Source: JAXGTO01 sp040774885 (lineage in GTDB: Bacteria; Actinomycetota; Coriobacteriia; Coriobacteriales; Eggerthellaceae). Taken from it: DNA of 64,000 bases. The notes beneath the pieces are model-generated. The model made no database searches and was not told where the DNA came from. It saw nothing but the letters and a program-made list of their open reading frames with translations. The DNA lies in assembly GCA_040774885.1 (NCBI GenBank), contig JAXGTO010000005.1, forward strand, positions 11,014 through 75,013, in the 5' to 3' direction. This document shows positions 6,179 to 15,339 of this stretch, one piece after another. Positions within the stretch are counted from its first letter, which is position 1. Every line of letters begins with the position of its first letter. A program made the translations under genes and the position numbers.

Positions 6179-9094
6179 ATGAAATGGGTTTGCACCATCT
6201 GCGGTTACGTATACGACGAAGAAGCCGGCATGCCCGAAGCGGGCATCGCCGCCGGAACCAAATGGGAAGACGTGCCCGCCGATTGGGTTTGCCCTTTGTG
6301 CGGCATGGGCAAAGACGTGTTCGAACCGGTGGCTGAAGAACCGGAAGAGGCGGTGGCTGAATCGGAAGCGGCAGCCCCTGCCGAGCCCGATGCCCCCATC
6401 CACCTGACCATCGACGGCACCGCCGTGGAAGCCGCGGGCGGATCGACCGTCTTGGAAGCCGCGCAGGCCGCCGGCATCGCCATCCCCACGTTGTGCAAGC
6501 TGGCCTATGCCTCCCCCACCGGGGCTTGCGGCATGTGCACGGTGGAATTGGCCGATGGCACGACGGTGCGCTCTTGCACTGCACCGGCCGTCGAAGGCAT
6601 GGAGATAACCGTCAACGGCGACGCGGCAGTGGCCGCCCGCAAGCAATCGCTGGCCTACATCATGGACAACCACGATTACAACTGCGGCGCCTGCCCCGAA
6701 ATCGGCAAATGCCGCCTGGCGCAATTCGCCGAAGAATACCAGGTATTCGGAGCCCCGTTTTCCGTCGAGCGCCTGGCATCGGTGCACCGCGATGAAACCA
6801 ACCTCTTCTTCGATTACAACCCGGCCAAGTGCATCAAGTGCCGCCGCTGCGTGAAAACCTGCTCCGAGCGCCAGGGTGCCGGCATCATCGACATCGTGGG
6901 GGCGGGGGCAGATGCGCACGTTGCCGCCAAACCGGCAGGAGCCGATGCACCCGCCATCGACAGCCTGTGGATAGACAGCGCCTGCGAGAACTGCGGCAAC
7001 TGCCAAGCTGCCTGCCCCACCGGTGCCCTCACCACCAAGGCGCAGCGCACCTACCGCCAATGGGAGGTCTCGCGCGTGCGCACCACCTGCCACAACTGCG
7101 GAACCGGTTGCCAGCTGGACTACCTGGTGCGCAACGGACGCATCGTCGACACCGAGCCGGCCGATGGCGACGTGAACCACGGCCTCATGTGCATCAAAGG
7201 CCGCTGGGGCTACGACTACGTCGGCAGCGAGGCGCGGTTGACCACGCCGCTCATCAAGCGCGATGGCGTGTTCCATGAAGCATCGTGGGATGAAGCGCTC
7301 GACGAAATCGAAAACCGCATGAAGGCCATCCGCACCGAAAGCGGCCCCGATGCCATCGGAGGGTTCTCTTCGTCGCGCACCACCAATGAAGACAACTACG
7401 TGTTCCAGAAGATGATGCGCTGCGGCTTCGGCACCAACAACGTCGACCAATGCGCACGCGTATGCCACTCCGCCACGGTTTCCGGCTTGGCGGAAGCGTT
7501 CGGTTCGGGTGCCATGACCAATTCGATCGAAGACGTCGAGAACACCGACATGCTCTTCCTCATCGGCGCCAATCCCACCGAGGCCCACGCGGTACTCGGC
7601 ACCGGATTGCGCCGCGCCGTCGCGCGCGGAGCCAAGTTGGTGGTGGCCGATCCGCGTGAAATCGACCTGGCGCGCCGAGCCGACGTGTTCATGCAGGTGC
7701 GCCCCGGCACCAACGTGGCGCTGGTGAACGCGATGATGAACTGCATCTTCGAAGAAAGCCTGGAAGACGCCGAGTTCATCGCAAACCGCACGGAAGGCGT
7801 CGAAGCGCTCAAAGAGGTCGTTTCCCGCTACACCCCGGAAAGCGTATCCGGACTCTGCGGCGTTGACGCCCAAACCATCCGCGAGGCCGCCCGCCTGTAC
7901 GCCACCGCGCCCACGGCCGCCATCGTCTACTGCCTGGGAGTAACCGAGCATTCCAGCGGAACCGAAGGCGTGCTTTCCGTGGCGAACCTGGCCATGGTCT
8001 GCGGCAATCTGGGCAAGCCCGGCTGCGGCGTCAATCCGCTGCGCGGGCAGAACAACGTGCAGGGCGCCTGCGACATGGGGGCCATGCCCGACAAGTATCC
8101 CGGCTACCAGATGCTCGCCGTCCCCGAAAACCGCGAGAAGTTCTCGAAGGCGTGGGGCGTCGACCTGCCCGAAAAGCAAGGCCTCACGCTGACCGACATG
8201 ATCTGCGCGGCAGAAGACGGATCGGTGCGCGCCCTCTATATCATGGGCGAGAACCCCGCCGTTACCGACCCGGACATCGGGCACGTGCGCAAGGCGTTGG
8301 AGAACCTCGATTTCCTGGTGGTACAGGACATCTTCTTGGACGAAACGGCGGCTTTGGCCGACGTGGTCCTTCCTGCCACCTGCGCCGTCGAAAAAGAGGG
8401 CACGTTCACCAACACCGAGCGCCGCGTGCAGCGCGTGCGCAAAGCGGTGGACGCTCCCGGCCAAGCCCGCAACGACTCCGCAATCCTGTGCGAAGTCGCC
8501 ACACGCATGGGCTACCCGATGGAATACAAAGGCGCTGCAGCCGTCATGGATGAAATCGCCGCGCTCACGCCGAGCTACGGCGGCATTTCCCATGCCCGCC
8601 TAGACAAGCAAACCGTGCAATGGCCCTGCCCAGCACCCGACCATCCGGGAACCCCTATCCTGCACGTGAAGGGCTTCGCCCGCGGCGAGCGCGCGCTGTT
8701 CACCCCCTGCGAGCATAAAGATGCCGTCGAGCTGCCCGACGACTCCTATCCGCTGACCATGACCACGGGCCGCGTGCTCTACCAATACAACTGCGGCAAC
8801 ATGCTGCGCCACACCCCCGGCATCGTGGATGTCAACGCCGACAGCTTCATCGAGCTCAACGATGCCGACGCAAAGACAAACGGCGTTGCCGACGGTGATC
8901 GAGTACGCGTTTCGTCGCGCCGCGGCGCTGTGACGGTGCGCGCCCACGTGGGAAGCAAGATAAAGCAAGGGGCGGCCTGGATGCCGCTGCACTTCCCCGA
9001 CGGCTACGGCAACGAACTCACCATCGCGGCGCTCGACGACATCGCGCGCATCCCCGAATACAAGGTATGCGCCATCAAGGTCGAAAGAGCCTGA
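6179..9094 (+). CDS. Rubredoxin - ferredoxin - formate dehydrogenase alpha fusion
   Basis: 971 residues with every redox module in one chain. Residues 1-50 are a complete rubredoxin (Cys5, Cys8, Cys38, Cys41). A [2Fe-2S] ferredoxin domain follows at about 80-160 (GACGMC). Next come a NuoG/FdhA-type His-Cys cluster (HDYNCGACPEIGKC) and two [4Fe-4S] motifs (CIKCRRCVKTC, CENCGNCQAACP). The molybdopterin domain then starts with CHNCGTGC and ends in the dinucleotide-binding fold. The catalytic position is Cys429 in QCARVCHSATVSGL, a cysteine where many formate dehydrogenases have selenocysteine; the codon is TGC, so no recoding is needed. AAGGA lies 7 bases before ATG 6179. No FdhB or FdhD gene is adjacent. 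The likely reaction is formate oxidation or CO2 reduction, with rubredoxin as an extra electron entry or exit. Other Mo/W oxidoreductase substrates remain possible. Confidence 0.85.
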   Translation: MKWVCTICGYVYDEEAGMPEAGIAAGTKWEDVPADWVCPLCGMGKDVFEPVAEEPEEAVAESEAAAPAEPDAPIHLTIDGTAVEAAGGSTVLEAAQAAGIAIPTLCKLAYASPTGACGMCTVELADGTTVRSCTAPAVEGMEITVNGDAAVAARKQSLAYIMDNHDYNCGACPEIGKCRLAQFAEEYQVFGAPFSVERLASVHRDETNLFFDYNPAKCIKCRRCVKTCSERQGAGIIDIVGAGADAHVAAKPAGADAPAIDSLWIDSACENCGNCQAACPTGALTTKAQRTYRQWEVSRVRTTCHNCGTGCQLDYLVRNGRIVDTEPADGDVNHGLMCIKGRWGYDYVGSEARLTTPLIKRDGVFHEASWDEALDEIENRMKAIRTESGPDAIGGFSSSRTTNEDNYVFQKMMRCGFGTNNVDQCARVCHSATVSGLAEAFGSGAMTNSIEDVENTDMLFLIGANPTEAHAVLGTGLRRAVARGAKLVVADPREIDLARRADVFMQVRPGTNVALVNAMMNCIFEESLEDAEFIANRTEGVEALKEVVSRYTPESVSGLCGVDAQTIREAARLYATAPTAAIVYCLGVTEHSSGTEGVLSVANLAMVCGNLGKPGCGVNPLRGQNNVQGACDMGAMPDKYPGYQMLAVPENREKFSKAWGVDLPEKQGLTLTDMICAAEDGSVRALYIMGENPAVTDPDIGHVRKALENLDFLVVQDIFLDETAALADVVLPATCAVEKEGTFTNTERRVQRVRKAVDAPGQARNDSAILCEVATRMGYPMEYKGAAAVMDEIAALTPSYGGISHARLDKQTVQWPCPAPDHPGTPILHVKGFARGERALFTPCEHKDAVELPDDSYPLTMTTGRVLYQYNCGNMLRHTPGIVDVNADSFIELNDADAKTNGVADGDRVRVSSRRGAVTVRAHVGSKIKQGAAWMPLHFPDGYGNELTIAALDDIARIPEYKVCAIKVERA

Positions 9095-9154
9095 TCGCCG
9101 CAAACGATTCGCACATCCCGCACCTTCAGCCACCGCCCGGCTGAACGGATGAAA

Positions 9155-9190
9155 AGAAGGCCTCCCGGAACCGGAACCGGGAGGCCTTCT
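9155..9190. terminator. Bidirectional hairpin terminator between convergent genes
   Basis: A perfect 14-bp stem (AGAAGGCCTCCCGG at 9155-9168 with its complement at 9177-9190) and an 8-base loop. It sits between the formate dehydrogenase stop and the end of the opposite-strand RidA gene, with A/T-rich sequence on the left side. Confidence 0.75.
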
Positions 9191-9215
9191 ATGCGAGGAG
9201 GACGAGATCGTCGAA

Positions 9216-10484
9216 CTACGCGATGGGAGGGGTTCCCTCGAAATTGCCCACGATGGCTTCGATCTGCACTTTGGCATCCATGGGCAGCGCAGCCACTTCG
9301 ACCACGCGGCGAGCCGGGGTTCCTTCGGGGAAGAAGCCCAGGTATGCTTCGTCGACGGCATCCATGTCGGCCAAGTCGGCCACGTAGATGTTCACCTTGA
9401 CCACGTCTTCGATCACATGGTCGACGCTTTCGATGATGGTCTTGATGTGGGTCAGGCACTGCGCAGCCTGTTCTTTGGCACCGCCGGCCACCAGTTTGCC
9501 GGAAGCCAGGTCGATGGGCAGCTGGGCCGAGATGTTGTTGTAGTGCGAGAAGGCCACGGACTGCGTGGAAAGCGAGCAGCGCGGGGCGGCATCGGTGTTG
9601 GCGGCTTCAACGATCAAGCCGTGACGGGCCTCGACTTCTTGCGGGGGCGTGCCGTCGCCATGGGAAACCACGGCTTCCACCTGGACCAAGGCGCCCATGG
9701 GCAGCGCAGCGGCGGCCACGACCGTACGGGCGGGCACGTAGGCCACGGCGCGAGCGATGCCCGAATCGGGGAAGAACGTCTTGTAGACCTCGTTCATGGC
9801 GTCGACGTCGGCCAGGTCGTTCAAGAAGACGGTCACCTTGACGATGTCATCGAACGGCACATCGATGCTGGTGAGGATCGACTTGATGTTGCGCAGGCAC
9901 TGGGCGGTCTGGGCCTTCACGTCGCCGGGGACCAAGCGGCCCGTAACGGGATCGATGGGCAGCTGGGCCGTGATGTTGTTGTAGTGCGAGAATGCCACGG
10001 TCTGGGAAGACAGGGCGCTTTGCGGGGCGTTGGCGGTGGCGTTGACCAGCTTGATCAAGTCGCCGGCCTGCGGTGCGTCGGGAATGGTGCCCTCGCCGTT
10101 GGTCAACAGGGCTTCCACCTGCACCAGCGCATCCATGGGCAGCGCCGAAACGGCCACAATCGTCTTGGCGGGAACGTACGTCGGGAAAAACGCTTCGCAC
10201 ACTTCTTCCACCATGTCGGCGTCGCGGATGTCCGTGACGAAAATGGAGATGCGCACGATGTCGCTCATGGCATGCTCGATGCTCTCCACGATGGCCTCGA
10301 TGTTCTCGAAGCACTGGACGGCCTGGTCCACGATGTCGCCTTCCACCAAAGCGCCCGTTTCGGGGTCGATGGGCAGCTGGGCCGAAAGGTTGTTGTAATG
10401 CGAGAAAGCCACGGTCTGCGAGCACAGCGCGCTCTGCGGTGCCGCGTCGGTGTTCCGTGCCAAAACCACGTTGTCAGCGCTCAT
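9216..10484 (-). CDS. Protein of three tandem RidA (YjgF/YER057c/UK114) domains
   Basis: 422 residues built from three consecutive RidA-type domains, about 1-140, 141-285 and 286-422. Each repeats SQTVAFSHYNN(L/I)(S/T)AQLPID or a close variant, and each ends in the family signature. RidA proteins hydrolyse reactive enamine/imine intermediates and normally act as homotrimers of single-domain chains; this chain could form the trimer by itself. In the signature, domains 2 and 3 keep the key arginine (PARTVV, Arg253; PARRVV, Arg392). Domain 1 has lysine instead (PAKTIV, Lys107), so one active site may be inactive. GGGAGG precedes ATG 10484. A palindrome overlaps the promoter about 120 bases upstream. 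Confidence 0.85.
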   Translation of the reverse strand: MSADNVVLARNTDAAPQSALCSQTVAFSHYNNLSAQLPIDPETGALVEGDIVDQAVQCFENIEAIVESIEHAMSDIVRISIFVTDIRDADMVEEVCEAFFPTYVPAKTIVAVSALPMDALVQVEALLTNGEGTIPDAPQAGDLIKLVNATANAPQSALSSQTVAFSHYNNITAQLPIDPVTGRLVPGDVKAQTAQCLRNIKSILTSIDVPFDDIVKVTVFLNDLADVDAMNEVYKTFFPDSGIARAVAYVPARTVVAAAALPMGALVQVEAVVSHGDGTPPQEVEARHGLIVEAANTDAAPRCSLSTQSVAFSHYNNISAQLPIDLASGKLVAGGAKEQAAQCLTHIKTIIESVDHVIEDVVKVNIYVADLADMDAVDEAYLGFFPEGTPARRVVEVAALPMDAKVQIEAIVGNFEGTPPIA

Positions 10485-10598
10485 ATTGGTATCCTCCCTT
10501 TGGATGCCTACGGTATGTCTGCGAAACCGGCTCCCTGCCGGACCGCCTTCCCGCCTCGGCGCTCTCTCCGTGCCTTTTCCACCGAGCGGGAAGGCTGA

Positions 10599-10627
10599 AG
10601 TATACCTTTTTGTGCAGATGCACAAAA
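10599..10627 (-). promoter_or_regulatory. Promoter and palindromic operator of the triple-RidA gene
   Basis: Reading the minus strand, TATACT (10604-10599) is a good -10. The region 17 bases upstream is covered by a perfect 9-2-9 palindrome, TTTTGTGCA-GA-TGCACAAAA (10608-10627), whose right arm supplies a weak -35 (TTTTGT). Operator position over the -35 suggests repression. The rest of the 317-base gap between RidA and the ABC gene (10628-10801) shows only short GC hairpins. Confidence 0.55.
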
Positions 10628-10801
10628 TAGGTTTTGGGAAGATTTGCGGCCGGCGGAAAGCGCCCGATTTCCCGCTTTTCGACAAAGCTGGAAGCCCCTT
10701 ACGGGGACCATGCGCAAAACCGCTGCACCGTACCGGTTTGATGCAGGTTTTCCGTACCTACCGTTCACCGATTGGTTTTCTCGGCCCAGGCCGACGAACC
10801 T

Positions 10802-12592
10802 TCATCCCGCTTGTTCGAATTGGCTGTTGTAGAGCCGCGCATAAGCTCCAGCCTTGGCAATGAGCTCGGTATGCGTGCCTTTTTCTACGATGTCGCCATT
10901 CTCCATCACCAAAATGAGGTCGGCGTTTTTAATGGTCGAGAGCCTATGGGCGATGACGAAACTCGTCCGTCCGCTCATCAGAGTGTCCATAGCATGCTGA
11001 ACCTTCTGTTCGGTACGGGTGTCCACGCTGCTCGTAGCCTCATCGAGAATGAGCAGCGGCGCATCTTCGACCATGGCGCGGGCGATGGTTATCAGCTGTC
11101 GCTGTCCGGCAGAAAGGTTCTCGCTTGCCAACGTCGTATCGTAACCCTGCGGAAGGCGGGCGACCAGATCCGACAACCCGCACGCCTTGCAGACCCCATC
11201 AAGGTCAGAATCGTCGACTCCCGGCGTATCGAAAACGAGGTTTTCGCGCAAAGTGCCCTCGAACAGCCAGGTATCCTGCAACACCATGCCGAACAACTTA
11301 TGCACGTTTTCTCTCGTTATCTCACACGTCGGCATGCCATCCACGGCGATTCGCCCTGAATCAACCTCGTAAAAGCGCATCAGCAAATTGACGATGGTGG
11401 TCTTTCCGGCTCCTGTCGGGCCGACGATGGCCACCTTGGCGCCCGGATCGGCCGCAGCCGAAAAACCATGGATGATCTCGTTGTCCGGATCGTAGCCGAA
11501 CCGCACCTCTTCGAACGTCACCCTGCCTTCCACCTCATCAAGATGATCGGTTTTCTGCGATTCGTCTTCCATTTCCTCTTGGCCCAAGAATTCGAACACC
11601 CGCGTGCATGCCGCTGCCATGCTCTGCACGCTGGTGGCCGCTTGCGAAAGATTCTGTATGGGCTCGGTGAACAGACGGATGTAGATCATGAAGGCCACGA
11701 TGACGCCGAAGCTGATAGAACCCTGCATCGCAAGCACGGCCCCCACGACGCACACCACGACATACGCCAGATTGCCGATGAAGGTCATGAGCGGCATCAT
11801 CAGACTGGACAGAAACGTCGATTTCCACGCCACCTGATACAAACTGTCGTTCATCTTATGAAAAGTCGTGCCAACCTGCTGCTTTGCATTGAATACCTTG
11901 ACCACATCGAGGCTTGAGAACACTTCGTCGACATGGCCGTTGATTTTGCCGAGTTCGACTTGCTGCTGATTGAAATTCGGCTGGGATTTCTTTATCACCA
12001 CCGTCGTCAGCAAAACCCCCACGAGCGTCGCCACAACGCCCGCCACCGTCATCGTCAAGTTGGTGATGGCCATCATCGCCAGCGCGCCCACCAGCATTGC
12101 AAGCGACGAGACCAAGGTCGAGAGACTCTGATTCATGGTCTGTCCGACCGTGTCCACGTCGTTGGTGATACGCGACAAGACATCGCCCGACGGCGTTGAA
12201 TCCAGATAGCGCAAAGGAAGTTGGTCGATCTTTTCGGAGATGTCACGCCGCATGCTTTGGGTGATGCGCTGGGCCACCGTGGCCATGATGAAACCCTGGA
12301 CATAGTTGACGACGAACCCCGCAAGATACAGAAACACCAGCAGCCAGGCAATGGAAACCACCGCCGATATATCGAAATCGCCGGTGAGTCCCTGCGTGAT
12401 GATGTCGGTCATATCGCCGATCTTGGATGGTCCGATAAGGTTGAACACCGCGCCCGCCAAAGAAAGGATCACCGCTGCGCAGATTCCCCACTTCAAGGCG
12501 CCGACGTATTTCAACAGGCCCGAAAAAGCACCCTTCAGGTCTGCTCCTTGCTCCATTGCCCGAGCACCGGATCCTGGCATGTTATCAGACAT
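10802..12592 (-). CDS. ABC exporter half-transporter with consensus ATPase site
   Basis: 596 residues: six transmembrane helices (about 30-320), then a nucleotide-binding domain with Walker A GPTGAGKTT, Walker B LLILDEATSSVD and the H-loop AHRLST, all consensus. The signature motif is LSAGQRQL rather than LSGGQ. It is the second of two overlapping half-transporter genes (ATG 12592 lies inside the end of the upstream gene, preceded by GAGGAG), so the two should form a heterodimer. In heterodimers of the TM287/288, LmrCD and BmrCD kind, the altered signature pairs with the degenerate Walker B of the partner, exactly as seen here. Role: ATP-driven export of drugs or peptides. The operon is headed by a MarR regulator. 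Confidence 0.85.
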   Translation of the reverse strand: MSDNMPGSGARAMEQGADLKGAFSGLLKYVGALKWGICAAVILSLAGAVFNLIGPSKIGDMTDIITQGLTGDFDISAVVSIAWLLVFLYLAGFVVNYVQGFIMATVAQRITQSMRRDISEKIDQLPLRYLDSTPSGDVLSRITNDVDTVGQTMNQSLSTLVSSLAMLVGALAMMAITNLTMTVAGVVATLVGVLLTTVVIKKSQPNFNQQQVELGKINGHVDEVFSSLDVVKVFNAKQQVGTTFHKMNDSLYQVAWKSTFLSSLMMPLMTFIGNLAYVVVCVVGAVLAMQGSISFGVIVAFMIYIRLFTEPIQNLSQAATSVQSMAAACTRVFEFLGQEEMEDESQKTDHLDEVEGRVTFEEVRFGYDPDNEIIHGFSAAADPGAKVAIVGPTGAGKTTIVNLLMRFYEVDSGRIAVDGMPTCEITRENVHKLFGMVLQDTWLFEGTLRENLVFDTPGVDDSDLDGVCKACGLSDLVARLPQGYDTTLASENLSAGQRQLITIARAMVEDAPLLILDEATSSVDTRTEQKVQHAMDTLMSGRTSFVIAHRLSTIKNADLILVMENGDIVEKGTHTELIAKAGAYARLYNSQFEQAG

Positions 12593-14342
12593 GTTCGAGC
12601 TCCTCTTTAGACATCTGCGAACCGGCTATTTCCCGATAGGTAGTACAGGAAGCGATGAGTTCGTCATGCGTTCCCTGACCAGCCACGATTCCGTGGTCCA
12701 GAACGACGATATGATCGGCGTTGCGTATGGTGCCTATACGTTGCGCGACCATGAGCCGGGTCACGTCGTGGCACGTATGCTCGAGCGCTTCGCGCAGCGC
12801 CTTGTCGGTGGAGAAATCAAGCGCCGAAAACGAATCGTCGAATACGAGGATCTCGGGTTTTCGGGCTATTGCGCGGGCGATGGCGATTCGCTGGCGCTGG
12901 CCTCCCGAAACATTGCGGCCCCCCTGCTCGATGAGGGCATCGGCGCCCCCATCCATTTCGGCCACGAAATCAGAGGCCTGGGCTACATCCAAAGCCTCGG
13001 AGACCTCTGCGTCCTCGATCGGCGCACCGCTTTCGCCATAGGCGACATTGGATGCCACGGTTCCCGAGAACAACGTCGCGGTCTGCGGCACGTAGCCAAT
13101 GCGATCATGCAGGTCATCGAGTGCAAAATCCTTCACGTCAACGCCATCCACGAGCACGCACCCCGAAGTCGCATCGTAGAGACGATCCACCAGCTGCACG
13201 AGCGTCGTCTTGCCCGATCCCGTCGTGCCGATGAGCGCCACCGTCTGACCGGGCTCGGCCGAAAACGAAATATGCGAAAGCACTTCGCCCCCGTCCGGAT
13301 AGGAAAACGACACATCGCGAAACTCGATGCGGCCCCGATTCGAAGGAGTAACATCCGCCCCCGCACCATCGCGCACGCTGCTTTGTGCGTCGATGACCTC
13401 GCATACGCGCCCGGCAGCCACTTGGGCTCGCGGCAGCAGGATGAACACCATGTTGAGCAAGATGAAGGCGAGGATTACCTGGATGGCGTAATTCGAGAAC
13501 ACCACCATGTCCGAGAACACCGACAAGCGCAGCGAAATCTCGGATGCCTGGATAAGATACGCGCCGATCCAATAGACGACCATCGTGAGCATCGATGTCA
13601 CGAAAGTCATACCCGGATTCATGATGGCCATAACCCGGTTGGCAACGAGGTTCACATCCGTTATCTCGTCGTTGGCTCCAGCGAACCGCTTTTGTTCCCA
13701 TTGCTCGGCGTTATAGGCATGGACGGGACGGATGCCGCTGAGATGTTCGCGCGTAAGGCGGTTGATCTTGTCGGTGATGCCTTGGACGCGCCTGAAACGC
13801 GGAACGGCGAAGATGAGGGTTGCCGCAAGCATGATGATGACCACGAACACGGCCACCGCCGTTGCCGTCGACCATTCCCACCCTTTGCCTGCGATCTTGC
13901 ACACGGCCCACACGGCCAAGATAGGCGCCTTGATGATGGCCTGCAGCCCCATGGCCACAAGCGTTTGGATCTGCGTGATGTCGTTGGTGGTACGGTTGAT
14001 CAGGCTCGAAGTGGAAAAATGCTCGACATCGCCTTTCGACAGTTCGATCACCTGGTCGAAAACAAGACCGCGCAACGTGCGCGCCAACCCTGCGGCCACC
14101 CGAGCTGCAAAATATCCGACCGCGAACGAGCTCGCCATGCTTCCCAGAGCGCAGAACAGCATACCGCTGCCTTGCGCCAGGATGTCGGACATGGACGAAC
14201 CTTCCGTTTCCACCAGCGTGGTGATGGCCGACATGTAGTCGGGGAGCTTCAAATCGAGCCAAACCTGCACGATGATGAGAGTCAGGCACAACGCGACCGA
14301 AAGCCGCTGTTTGCCATCGAGGTATTTCAGAACCTTGAGCAT
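12585..14342 (-). CDS. ABC exporter half-transporter with degenerate ATPase site
   Basis: 585 residues, six transmembrane helices followed by an ATPase domain. Walker A (GTTGSGKTT) and signature (VSGGQRQR) are intact. The catalytic Glu after Walker B is Asp (ILVFDDSFSALD) and the switch histidine is Gln (MVAQRIGT). These are the hallmarks of the non-hydrolysing site of heterodimeric exporters, so the protein should work with the product of the overlapping downstream gene. GAAAGGA precedes the ATG at 14342. The MarR gene ends 46 bases upstream. Confidence 0.85.
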   Translation of the reverse strand: MLKVLKYLDGKQRLSVALCLTLIIVQVWLDLKLPDYMSAITTLVETEGSSMSDILAQGSGMLFCALGSMASSFAVGYFAARVAAGLARTLRGLVFDQVIELSKGDVEHFSTSSLINRTTNDITQIQTLVAMGLQAIIKAPILAVWAVCKIAGKGWEWSTATAVAVFVVIIMLAATLIFAVPRFRRVQGITDKINRLTREHLSGIRPVHAYNAEQWEQKRFAGANDEITDVNLVANRVMAIMNPGMTFVTSMLTMVVYWIGAYLIQASEISLRLSVFSDMVVFSNYAIQVILAFILLNMVFILLPRAQVAAGRVCEVIDAQSSVRDGAGADVTPSNRGRIEFRDVSFSYPDGGEVLSHISFSAEPGQTVALIGTTGSGKTTLVQLVDRLYDATSGCVLVDGVDVKDFALDDLHDRIGYVPQTATLFSGTVASNVAYGESGAPIEDAEVSEALDVAQASDFVAEMDGGADALIEQGGRNVSGGQRQRIAIARAIARKPEILVFDDSFSALDFSTDKALREALEHTCHDVTRLMVAQRIGTIRNADHIVVLDHGIVAGQGTHDELIASCTTYREIAGSQMSKEELEHV

Positions 14343-14388
14343 CGCCCATCCTTTCGACAGGAAGACAGACAGGACAAATGAGCAGCCA

Positions 14389-14949
14389 TCATGATTCCAT
14401 CCCCTTCCGGCGAACAACCATCTCTTCCACTCGATGCGTTATCCTCACCAGTTCGGCAGCCTCGGAATCATCCAGGGCGCAGAGCAGTTCTTCGAGGCCG
14501 TCGACGGCCTGTTCGAAGCCGTCTTGTGCAAATCGAGCGCCGGCAGGAGTTATGATCACTTCGATTCCCCGGCGATCGTCAGGATTGGGGATTCGCTCCA
14601 CAAAGCCCTTCCGCTCAAGCGAATTCAACGTATTGGCGATGCGCGAAGTTGAAACCGACAACCTCCGAGACAAATCGCTGGGAGCCAGCCCCCCTTCTTC
14701 GTCCAAGAGGATTCCGAGAAGGGCCATCTCGCCTTTCGACACCTCGCCCATTTGGCGGGCAGGTCCCCGCTCGATAACCAAAAGGCTCTTCAGCAAGTCG
14801 ATGGCAAGCTCCCTCTTGTCAGAAGCTGCATCGTTTCCCGCTTCAAAGGCGCTGCGGTTTGCCGCAGCATCCGCAAAGTCCTTTGCAGCACAAACGGCAC
14901 CATCGCCTTCGCAATCCCTCGTCTGAACGTTCACCGACCCACCGGCCAT
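14389..14949 (-). CDS. MarR-family transcriptional regulator
   Basis: 186 residues with a winged helix-turn-helix in the MarR layout (KGEMALLGILLDEEGG, then PSDLSRRLSVSTSRIANTLNSLERKGFVER, then DDRRGIEVIITPAG as the wing). About 40 extra residues precede the fold. The start at 14949 is chosen because AGAGGAG lies 7 bases upstream. It heads the operon with the two ABC half-transporters and is the likely local repressor, relieved by a small-molecule ligand of the pump. A near-palindrome lies immediately upstream. Confidence 0.85.
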   Translation of the reverse strand: MAGGSVNVQTRDCEGDGAVCAAKDFADAAANRSAFEAGNDAASDKRELAIDLLKSLLVIERGPARQMGEVSKGEMALLGILLDEEGGLAPSDLSRRLSVSTSRIANTLNSLERKGFVERIPNPDDRRGIEVIITPAGARFAQDGFEQAVDGLEELLCALDDSEAAELVRITHRVEEMVVRRKGMES

Positions 14950-14968
14950 AGGGTGCTCCTCTTTTTCT

Positions 14969-14997
14969 CTATCGGTGTTAGTTACTTTTACCAATAG
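14969..14997 (-). promoter_or_regulatory. Candidate MarR operator upstream of marR-ABC-ABC
   Basis: CTATCGGT (14969-14976) and ACCAATAG (14990-14997) are inverted repeats matching at 7 of 8 positions with a 13-base centre. The centre contains GTTAGTTAC, itself partly symmetric. On the minus strand TTGGTA (14994-14989) could be the -35. The dyad sits 20-48 bases before the MarR start codon. The following 14998-15250 stretch holds no gene or clear structure. Confidence 0.4.
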
Positions 14998-15251
14998 ATA
15001 CTCTGCTTCCCTGCCGGTGCTTTGTCAAACCGACCGAACCCACGGTTTTCGATTCGTTACCTTGATGCCATCCCCTGCACAACCCTCCCTACCGCGATAA
15101 AGCCGAATAACGGGGGCATCGAGCTGCGCCCGCCGACATGACGGCCCATGGGCCATGCAACGACGACGGCGTTTGCCGACCATGATGAAACTGCGGCGAA
15201 GCCGGCCTTCCACCGCCGCCGTAATTCGCGGGCGCCCTCACCGGCTTTTCG

Positions 15252-15280
15252 TTGACACGGCGCAACAACCACCGCAGTAT
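15252..15280 (+). promoter_or_regulatory. Candidate serA promoter
   Basis: TTGACA (15252-15257) is a perfect -35. CAGTAT (15275-15280) at 17 bases is a poor -10. The position, about 60 bases before the serA ATG, fits. The -10 could be displaced. Confidence 0.35.
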
Positions 15281-15339
15281 TGATGGAATAACCCGCGCAG
15301 ACAGCGCGGATCGCCGAACCGCTGACAAAAGGAGCCGCC

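Noticed and set aside
7463..7465. Selenocysteine in the formate dehydrogenase
   Set aside because: The codon is TGC (Cys429), not TGA, so no recoding is needed.
6110..8593. An 827-residue open frame antisense to the formate dehydrogenase gene
   Set aside because: It lies opposite a clear, motif-rich coding sequence, its composition is His/Ala/Gly-rich as expected of a shadow frame in high-GC DNA, and it has no ribosome site or recognisable domain.
15025..15213. A 62-residue minus-strand frame upstream of serA
   Set aside because: Arg-rich composition, no ribosome site and no recognisable family; treated as non-coding.
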